In this document: positions 1-4,882 of the stretch, piece by piece
Numbering within the stretch: position 1 is the first letter of the stretch
Layout: each line of letters starts with the position of its first letter
Assembly (NCBI GenBank): GCA_009885605.1
Contig: VFKK01000213.1
Coordinates: forward strand, 1-9,363
Reading direction: 5' to 3'
DNA length: 9,363 nt
From: Cyclobacteriaceae bacterium
GTDB lineage: Bacteria > Bacteroidota > Bacteroidia > Cytophagales > Cyclobacteriaceae
Program-made: the position numbers and the translations under genes
Notes under the pieces: model-generated
Told to the model about the DNA's origin: nothing
Databases searched by the model: none
Seen by the model: only the letters and a program-made list of their open reading frames with translations

Positions 1-14
1 ACTGGTTTTCGGTG

Positions 15-87
<73 letters not shown>

Positions 88-98
88 ATATTGTGATG

Positions 99-128
99 CA
101 AATGTAAGGACAAACTATCAAAAATCAA
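99..128 (-). promoter_or_regulatory. Bacteroidota-type promoter for tRNA-fMet
   Basis: On the minus strand, TTG (128-126) is followed by a 19-nt spacer and TACATTTG (106-99). This fits the Bacteroidota primary sigma consensus TTG-N19-TAnnTTTG exactly. The predicted start lies only a few bases before the tRNA 5' end at 87, so the 5' leader is very short. The -33 element lies within a few bases of the candidate -7 element for era on the other strand. Confidence 0.75.
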
Positions 129-129
129 G

Positions 130-137
130 TACCTTTG
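130..137 (+). promoter_or_regulatory. Candidate -7 element for era-der
   Basis: TACCTTTG matches the Bacteroidota -7 consensus TAnnTTTG at every fixed position. It sits 16 nt before the era ATG, predicting a leader of about 10 nt. No TTG is found 19-21 nt upstream, so the -33 part is missing or degenerate. The assignment rests on the -7 box and its position alone. Confidence 0.5.
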
Positions 138-153
138 TGAAAAATTTCTAAGA

Positions 154-1047
154 ATGACTCAACCAATCCATCAAGCCGGCTTCGTAAACATCATTGGAAA
201 ACCCAATGTGGGCAAGTCCACCCTGATGAATATCCTTGTGGGTGAGCGACTTTCAATAATTTCTTCCAAAGCCCAGACCACAAGACACCGAATTCTAGGC
301 ATGATTAATTCCGATAATTATCAGATAATATTTTCTGATACTCCCGGAATGATGAAGCCTCAGTATGAGCTTCACAAAAACATGATGAGCTTTGTCAACA
401 TTTCCCTGGAAGATGCTGACGTGATTGTGTTCGTCACAGACTTATTCGAGACAGAAGAAGAGATTGAAGGAATTATCGAAAAAATCAACCAGTCCGGAAT
501 CCCGGTTTTGCTGGTCATCAATAAGATCGATTTGGCGAAAGAAGGTCAATTGGATAAAGTGACTGAATATTGGACTTCCCGAATCAAGGCCAGCACCGTT
601 ATTTTTATTTCGGCTCTTGAGAAATTCAATACCGAGAAAATCCTTCAGGAAATTCTGGACAGACTTCCGGAACATCCGGCTTTTTATGACAAAGGGGAAC
701 TAACCGACAGACCGGAGAGGTTCTTTGCCTCTGAGATCATCCGAGAGAAGATCTTTAATAACTACAAAAAAGAAATCCCTTACAGCAGCGAGGTCTCCAT
801 CGAAGACTTCCTCGAGGAATCTAAAATAATTAAGATCCGGGCTACCATCTACGTTGAGCGCGAAAGCCAGAAAGGCATTATCATCGGCGATCAGGGTAAA
901 ATGCTTAAGAAAGTGGGCATTGAAGCCCGGGAAGAATTAGAAAAATTCTTCAAAAAGAAAGTCTACCTCGAAACCTTTGTGAAGGTGGAGACTGACTGGA
1001 GAAAAAATAAATTGAAACTGAAAAAATTTGGGTACGACCCAACCTGA
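154..1047 (+). CDS. era: GTPase Era, 16S rRNA/30S assembly factor
   Basis: Era is an essential GTPase that binds the 3' end of 16S rRNA through a KH domain and checks maturation of the 30S subunit. The 297-aa length is normal for the family. The N-terminal G domain shows the P-loop GKPNVGKS (15-22), the switch I threonine in QTTRH (41-45), DTPG (62-65), NKID (123-126) and the G5 SAL (153-155). The C-terminal KH domain carries the Era pattern ERESQKGIIIGDQG (235-248), and the protein ends in the typical tryptophan, lysine-rich and FGY tail. The ATG at 154 places the P-loop at the usual distance from the N-terminus. No Shine-Dalgarno is visible, as usual in this phylum. der follows 2 nt after the stop, so the two are surely cotranscribed. 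The family assignment is certain. Confidence 0.97.
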   Translation: MTQPIHQAGFVNIIGKPNVGKSTLMNILVGERLSIISSKAQTTRHRILGMINSDNYQIIFSDTPGMMKPQYELHKNMMSFVNISLEDADVIVFVTDLFETEEEIEGIIEKINQSGIPVLLVINKIDLAKEGQLDKVTEYWTSRIKASTVIFISALEKFNTEKILQEILDRLPEHPAFYDKGELTDRPERFFASEIIREKIFNNYKKEIPYSSEVSIEDFLEESKIIKIRATIYVERESQKGIIIGDQGKMLKKVGIEAREELEKFFKKKVYLETFVKVETDWRKNKLKLKKFGYDPT

Positions 1048-1049
1048 TT

Positions 1050-2363
1050 ATGGCAAATATAGTAGCGATAGTCGGCAGACCAAATGTGGGAAAATCCACT
1101 TTGTTTAACCGACTGGTAGAAGAGAGAAAAGCAATCGAAGACAACATGAGTGGAGTGACCCGAGACAGACACTACGGTCATGCTCAGTGGTCAGGCAAAT
1201 TCTTTTCTGTCATTGACACCGGTGGATACGTAACAGGTTCAGAGGATATTTTTGAAAAAGAAATTCGTAAGCAGGTTAAGCTTGCTATAGAAGAAGCTGA
1301 TGTAATCTTATTCGTGGTAGACTGCCATAGTGGGCTTACAGATTTGGATTTAGAATTTTCCAGAGAACTTAGAAAATCTAAAAAGCCTATTTACGTAGTA
1401 GCCAATAAAGCTGATAATCAGGAGAAAAGCTTTGCCTCACACGAATTTTATTCGTTGGGAGTGAGCGACTTTGAAGTTTATCCAATTGCAGCAGCAAGCG
1501 GAAGCGGTACTGGTGAATTGCTTGATGCGATCATCACTCAGTTCGAAGATGAGGGAGTTGAGGATCCTGATGCAGGAATTCCAAAAATCTCCATTTTGGG
1601 CCGGCCAAACGTAGGCAAATCATCATTTTTGAACTCTTTACTTGGTGAAGAAAGATCAATCGTAACAGATGAAGCGGGAACTACCCGGGATGCAATCCAC
1701 ACCAGATACAAGCTTTTCGGTCAGGATTTCATCATCACCGACACTGCGGGTATTCGTAAGAAATCAAAGGTAACAGAAGACGTGGAGTTCTACTCTGTCA
1801 TGCGCTCTTTACGAACACTCGAAGAATCCGACGTGGTAATTGTGATGGTGGATGCTACCCGAGGAATGGAAGCCCAAGACGTGAACCTGATCAGCCTTGC
1901 AATCAAAAATAACAAGGGAATCATGATCATGGTGAACAAATGGGATCTGATCGAAAAGGATCACAAAACCATGAATACCATCAAGGAAGATATGCTGGAA
2001 AGGCTGGGAGAAAATAAATGGATCCCGATTATTTTCACTTCTGTCACCACAAAACAGCGAATTTTTCAGGCAATTGAACTGGCAGTTAAGGTTTATGAAA
2101 ATAAAACCAGAAGAGTTTCTACTTCAAAATTGAACGATATTCTTCAGCCGGAAATTGAAAAATATCCGCCACCTGCCTGGAAAGGAAAGTACATCAAGAT
2201 CAAATATATTACCCAATTACCCACCAAAAATCCTGTATTCGCCTTTTTCTGCAACCTTCCGCAGTATATAAAATCGCCATACACAAGGTTTTTGGAGAAT
2301 CGTCTGCGGGAAAACTTTGATTTCGAAGGAGTTCCTGTGAAAGTTATTTACAAAGCCAAATAA
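1050..2363 (+). CDS. der: GTPase Der (EngA), 50S ribosome assembly factor with tandem G domains
   Basis: Der is an essential double GTPase required for maturation of the 50S subunit. The 437-aa protein has two complete G domains. The first shows GRPNVGKS (9-16), DTGG (56-59) and NKAD (119-122). The second shows GRPNVGKS (184-191), DTAG (231-234) and NKWD (296-299). They are joined by a short acidic linker at about 165-175. A C-terminal KH-like domain (about 355-437) carries the family's PPP and NPVFAFFCN segments and the conserved SPYTRFLENRLRENF stretch. All nucleotide-binding motifs are intact and the length is at the short, normal end of the family. The ATG lies 2 nt after the era stop, so translational coupling with era is likely. 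The next gene has its own promoter, so the operon probably ends here, although no terminator hairpin was seen. Confidence 0.97.
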   Translation: MANIVAIVGRPNVGKSTLFNRLVEERKAIEDNMSGVTRDRHYGHAQWSGKFFSVIDTGGYVTGSEDIFEKEIRKQVKLAIEEADVILFVVDCHSGLTDLDLEFSRELRKSKKPIYVVANKADNQEKSFASHEFYSLGVSDFEVYPIAAASGSGTGELLDAIITQFEDEGVEDPDAGIPKISILGRPNVGKSSFLNSLLGEERSIVTDEAGTTRDAIHTRYKLFGQDFIITDTAGIRKKSKVTEDVEFYSVMRSLRTLEESDVVIVMVDATRGMEAQDVNLISLAIKNNKGIMIMVNKWDLIEKDHKTMNTIKEDMLERLGENKWIPIIFTSVTTKQRIFQAIELAVKVYENKTRRVSTSKLNDILQPEIEKYPPPAWKGKYIKIKYITQLPTKNPVFAFFCNLPQYIKSPYTRFLENRLRENFDFEGVPVKVIYKAK

Positions 2364-2382
2364 AAAATATTTGAACGTCACT

Positions 2383-2413
2383 TGTTTAATTGTCAAAAGT
2401 AATAGTACATTTG
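2383..2413 (+). promoter_or_regulatory. Bacteroidota-type promoter for the small lipoprotein gene
   Basis: TTG (2383-2385), a 20-nt spacer and TACATTTG (2406-2413) match the TTG-N19/21-TAnnTTTG consensus. The predicted start near 2420 leaves a leader of about 20 nt. The leader is A-rich just before the ATG (CACAAAAA), which favours translation in Bacteroidota, where Shine-Dalgarno pairing is little used. With the terminator at 2657 this defines a one-gene transcription unit. Confidence 0.75.
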
Positions 2414-2439
2414 CACCGTAATTAAGAAAACCACAAAAA

Positions 2440-2622
2440 ATGAAAAAGGTATTTGCAATTTTCGCAATCGTTGGCTTGATGGCTACTGCATCTTGCGGCA
2501 ACAAAGAAGTAACTGAAGAGACTACAATCGAAGTAGTTGAAACTGTTGAAGAAACAGCTCCAGTTGAAGAAGTTGTAGTTGACACAACTGCGGTTGCAGC
2601 TGACACTACTGCTGCTAAGTAA
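2440..2622 (+). CDS. Small acidic lipoprotein of unknown function
   Basis: This 60-aa protein matches no family I can name. The N-terminus is a lipoprotein signal peptide: MKK, a hydrophobic stretch (4-14), then a lipobox-like ATAS before Cys19. Threonine at -3 is less usual but tolerated in Bacteroidota. The mature part is only about 42 residues, made almost entirely of Glu, Val, Thr, Ala and Asp, with no predicted fold and no motif. The Lys-Glu right after the Cys-Gly-Asn start resembles the charged signals that route Bacteroidota lipoproteins to the cell surface, but this is inference. The codons GTTGAAGAA recur at 2545 and 2563, suggesting growth by short repeats. A strong promoter and a strong terminator frame the gene, so it may be well expressed. 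Reality of the gene is very likely; its role is unknown. Confidence 0.82.
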   Translation: MKKVFAIFAIVGLMATASCGNKEVTEETTIEVVETVEETAPVEEVVVDTTAVAADTTAAK

Positions 2623-2656
2623 TTGGGATTAATCTCTCAACGCTTCAAAAAAATTT

Positions 2657-2683
2657 AGAGCCTCAATTGAGGCTCTTTTTTTT
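2657..2683 (+). terminator. Rho-independent terminator of the lipoprotein gene
   Basis: A perfect 20-bp palindrome, AGAGCCTC-AATT-GAGGCTCT (2657-2676), forms an 8-bp GC-rich stem with a 4-nt loop. A run of T to 2683 follows it directly. An A-run lies just upstream (2647-2653), so the stem can extend in RNA. It lies 34 nt after the lipoprotein stop and separates that gene from the SprT-like gene. Confidence 0.92.
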
Positions 2684-2695
2684 GTACTTTTCGAT

Positions 2696-3316
2696 ATGGT
2701 TATTTCTGAAAAACTGTCTTCTATTTTAACCAAGCACTTGCCCAACCAGGCCGTTGAATATTGCATCAAACTTTGGCACCAAGAGCCATTTAATTTCAAA
2801 ACAACTGCAAGCCGGAAGTCAAAGCTTGGAGATTTCAGATACAGAAGAGATCAAACCCATCAAACCATCACACTGAACGGAGATTTAAATCCCTATCAGT
2901 TTCTGCTTACTTACATTCACGAAGTTGCACACTTGCATGCCTTCCTCCGGTTTGGAATAGAAATCCCTCCACATGGGAAAGAATGGAAATCTACTTTCCA
3001 ACAACTGATGTTTCCTCTTCTTTCCAATGGTGCTTTCCCAGTCGATCTTTCGATTCCCCTGCGAAAGCACATGAAGAACCCGAAGGCCAGTTCTGCTGCC
3101 GATCTGTTTTTGATGAAGGAGATGAGTAAATATGATTTGCATGATGTGGCGAAGCAGGAGGTATTTCTTTCTGACCTCGTGCCAGGTAAAAGATTTTTAC
3201 TTTCCGGAAGGGAATTTGAAAAAGGAGAAACTCGTCGAACTCGAGTGATTTGCCTGGAAGTAAAATCAGGAAAGAAATTTCTGGTTGCTCAAATGGCCAA
3301 AGTAAAGCCGGTCTGA
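2696..3316 (+). CDS. SprT-like domain protein, putative zinc metalloprotease
   Basis: The 206-aa protein belongs to the SprT-like group. It carries the zinc-binding HExxH motif as HEVAH (75-79) in the context TYIHEVAHLHAF. A third candidate ligand, His93, sits in the HGKEW segment (93-97), the usual family spacing. The eukaryotic relative SPRTN cleaves DNA-protein crosslinks; the role of bacterial members is mostly unproven. The C-terminal part (about 155-206) has the family beta region but only one cysteine (Cys186), so the four-cysteine zinc ribbon of E. coli SprT is absent. The ATG at 2696 is the first in-frame start after the terminator. TACTTTTC (2685-2692), a near match to TAnnTTTG, ends only 3 nt before it, which would give a nearly leaderless mRNA. 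It converges with scpB. Confidence 0.85.
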   Translation: MVISEKLSSILTKHLPNQAVEYCIKLWHQEPFNFKTTASRKSKLGDFRYRRDQTHQTITLNGDLNPYQFLLTYIHEVAHLHAFLRFGIEIPPHGKEWKSTFQQLMFPLLSNGAFPVDLSIPLRKHMKNPKASSAADLFLMKEMSKYDLHDVAKQEVFLSDLVPGKRFLLSGREFEKGETRRTRVICLEVKSGKKFLVAQMAKVKPV

Positions 3317-3420
3317 TTATTTAGTAAGGTTTTCCGCCATCTTGCTACCATTCTAATCAGGCATGAAGTTCAAAAAAAGAATCAGTGGACTGTCAACCGT
3401 AGTCTGTGGACAATTTTAAT

Positions 3421-3981
3421 TCAACCCCTCTCCTCTCCAATCTGATTTTCGGGCTGCGAAAAGTCTTTTGGATGAGGTAAATCCTGAATGGAATTGATTC
3501 CAAAGTATTCCATAAACTTCCCTGAAGTCCCATAAATCAACGGCCGGCCAACACCATCGGTCTTTCCTTTGATCTCAATAAGTTCTTTTTCAAGAAGTTT
3601 TTGAATAGAATAATCACTATTCACACCCCGAATCTGCTCCACTTCTCCTTTAGTCACAGGTTGCTTATAGGCAATGATGGAAAGTGTCTCCAACTGAGCC
3701 GCAGACAATCTCTTTTGGGATTGCTGCCTGAGAAGAATGCTAATACTGGTTTGATAAGCTGGTTTGGTCAAAAACTGATACCCACCCGCCAAATGCTCTA
3801 ATGCGAAAGCGAATTCATCCCCGTAATATTTATCCTGCAAATCTGAAATCGCCACTTCAATATGTTCCATGGGTATTTCAGCCTGAAACATCTCCCTCAG
3901 GCATTTTACTATTTCTTCCTTTGCAAGCGGTACCGGAGCGCAAAAAATCAAGGCTTCAATATGCCGGTGAAGGAAATCCAA
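3421..3981 (-). CDS. scpB: Segregation and condensation protein B (ScpB), TTG start
   Basis: ScpB is the winged-helix (kite) subunit of the SMC-ScpA-ScpB condensin that organises and segregates the chromosome. The 186-aa length is normal. The first wing opens with the family pattern IEALIFCAPVPL (8-19). The second contains the strongly conserved LSAAQLETLSIIAYKQPVTK (92-111) and IRGV (117-120), then GRPLIYGT (145-152) and the FMEYFG end (156-161). The tail after 170 is variable. The TTG start at 3981 is forced: an in-frame stop, that of dksA, lies only two codons upstream, and the IEALIF motif must be included. The dksA-like gene ends 3 nt earlier, so the two form an operon and scpB is probably translated by coupling. 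scpA is not in this window. Confidence 0.93.
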   Translation of the reverse strand: MDFLHRHIEALIFCAPVPLAKEEIVKCLREMFQAEIPMEHIEVAISDLQDKYYGDEFAFALEHLAGGYQFLTKPAYQTSISILLRQQSQKRLSAAQLETLSIIAYKQPVTKGEVEQIRGVNSDYSIQKLLEKELIEIKGKTDGVGRPLIYGTSGKFMEYFGINSIQDLPHPKDFSQPENQIGEERG

Positions 3982-3984
3982 GAT

Positions 3985-4368
3985 TTATTTCTTTGCGAGT
4001 TTTGCCTCAATAGAATGCATCGTATGCGGCACAGCTTTCAATCTTTCTTTTGAAATCAACTTACCTGTATCAATGCAAACTCCATAAGTGCCATTTTTAA
4101 TCCGAATGAGTGCATTTTCAAGGTTGACAACAAACTTTTGTTGTCTTGCTGCCAATTGGCTCATGCTTTCACGCTCGAGGGTATCAGCTCCATCCTCAAG
4201 TAATTTGGAAGTTGACGCTGTATAATCTGTGCCGCTATCATTCTTCTTACTCATGGTATCCTTCATTGTATGCAACTCCTCTTTTGCAATAGCTAGTTTT
4301 TGAAAGATGATTTCTTCAAATTCTTTCAACTCATCCTGAGAATATGCGGTCTTTCCTTCCTGGCTCAT
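3985..4368 (-). CDS. DksA/TraR-family transcription regulator with degenerate zinc finger
   Basis: DksA-type proteins enter the secondary channel of RNA polymerase and, with ppGpp, alter promoter choice. The 127-aa protein has an N-terminal coiled coil (about 10-95). Two aspartates, Asp59 and Asp62 (sequence EDGADT), align with the coiled-coil tip aspartates of E. coli DksA (DPVD). The C-terminal segment YGVCIDTGKLISKERLKAVP (95-114) is clearly the DksA/TraR finger. Only the first of four zinc cysteines remains (Cys98); the others align with Thr101, Ser119 and Ala122. Cysteine-poor finger variants are known in Firmicutes and Bacteroidota members, so the gene need not be broken. Whether it responds to ppGpp cannot be read from sequence. 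It is first in an operon with scpB, behind the promoter at 4423-4452. Confidence 0.88.
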   Translation of the reverse strand: MSQEGKTAYSQDELKEFEEIIFQKLAIAKEELHTMKDTMSKKNDSGTDYTASTSKLLEDGADTLERESMSQLAARQQKFVVNLENALIRIKNGTYGVCIDTGKLISKERLKAVPHTMHSIEAKLAKK

Positions 4369-4422
4369 GGCAAAATAAATTAGGTGATAATGAAACTGAC
4401 AGATTATTGATGGATTCCTTCC

Positions 4423-4452
4423 CTAAAATACATTTCACCCATTGAATTGCAA
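4423..4452 (-). promoter_or_regulatory. Promoter for the dksA-like/scpB operon
   Basis: On the minus strand, TTG (4452-4450, within a TTTTTG run) is followed by a 19-nt spacer and TATTTTAG (4430-4423). This differs from TAnnTTTG only at the seventh base. The predicted start near 4416 leaves a leader of about 48 nt before the ATG at 4368. The rest of the AT-rich gap between 4369 and 4630 shows no gene, repeat or other clear signal. Confidence 0.6.
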
Positions 4453-4630
4453 AAATTAAAAAATTCTACAATTCAAATATTTATCCGCTCCATCCTAAAA
4501 GGCAAAAAAAGAAAGAGGTTAAATCCCTAATTATCAACCTATTATTTCTATTATTTCGAAAAATTAAAGCTTAAACAATTATCAATCACAACAGTAACTG
4601 AACAACAAATCACTTAGAAATTCTGGGAAA

Positions 4631-4660
4631 TAAAAAAAAAGCCATCATGCGACGGCTTTT
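4631..4660 (-). terminator. Rho-independent terminator overlapping the 73-aa gene's stop
   Basis: On the minus strand GCCGTC-GCAT-GATGGC (4656-4641) forms a 6-bp stem with one G-U pair and a 4-nt loop. AAAA precedes it and an unbroken run of T follows (4640-4632), so the stem can extend by A-U pairs. The stop codon TGA of the upstream gene (4647-4645) lies at the loop and right arm. It ends the transcript that begins at the 837-aa gene. Confidence 0.88.
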
Positions 4661-4866
4661 CCTTGAATTGACATTTTATCTAATCTCTTTTGGAGAACCG
4701 ACTGATCTACTTCAATTCTAAACTTCATCAATAAATATTGCTGAACTTCACGAAGGTCGTTGCCCTCTTCAAGGACAAGACGTTTCAACGCTCTATTTAT
4801 TAGTCCTTCTTCCATGGATTTTTGGGGGTGATTTGAGTTCCAATCTACTGATTTTCTGGATTTCAT
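4645..4866 (-). CDS. Small hypothetical protein, 73 aa
   Basis: I do not recognise a named family. The protein is charged and mostly helical by eye: an N-terminal basic stretch (MKSRKS), then two likely amphipathic helices at about 19-37 and 40-69 (segments NRALKRLVLEEG and REVQQYLLMKFRIEV). There is no signal peptide, membrane segment, cysteine or catalytic motif, so it should be cytoplasmic. The ATG at 4866 lies 16 nt after the stop of the 837-aa secreted protein, and a proper terminator sits right at its own stop. This argues that it is a real gene in a two-gene transcript. TAGTTTTT in the short gap is a poor -7 match and could give extra expression. A small regulatory or partner-binding protein is possible, but the sequence does not show it. 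Confidence 0.7.
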   Translation of the reverse strand: MKSRKSVDWNSNHPQKSMEEGLINRALKRLVLEEGNDLREVQQYLLMKFRIEVDQSVLQKRLDKMSIQGKAVA

Positions 4867-4882
4867 GTACGAAAAAACTAAA

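Noticed and set aside
2217..2606. Minus-strand frame of 129 codons across the der end and the lipoprotein gene
   Set aside because: It is antisense to two supported genes, runs through a promoter, and has a Thr/Ser/Val-rich N-terminal part that simply mirrors the low-complexity lipoprotein codons.
3369..3410. Possible terminator for scpB on the minus strand (short GACT/AGTC hairpin followed by a T-run at 3372-3378)
   Set aside because: The stem has only four Watson-Crick pairs with a 9-nt loop, and several bases separate it from the T-run. It is too weak to call, and the gap between the convergent genes holds nothing else clear.
4369..4630. AT-rich gap examined for a small RNA or short gene
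   Set aside because: Only the dksA-like promoter was found. There is no stable hairpin, no terminator apart from that of the 73-aa gene, and no credible short coding frame.
4645..4866. 73-aa protein as a RecX-like regulator, suggested by its short helical charged segments
   Set aside because: RecX proteins are about twice as long with three repeated helical modules, and no characteristic RecX motif is visible.
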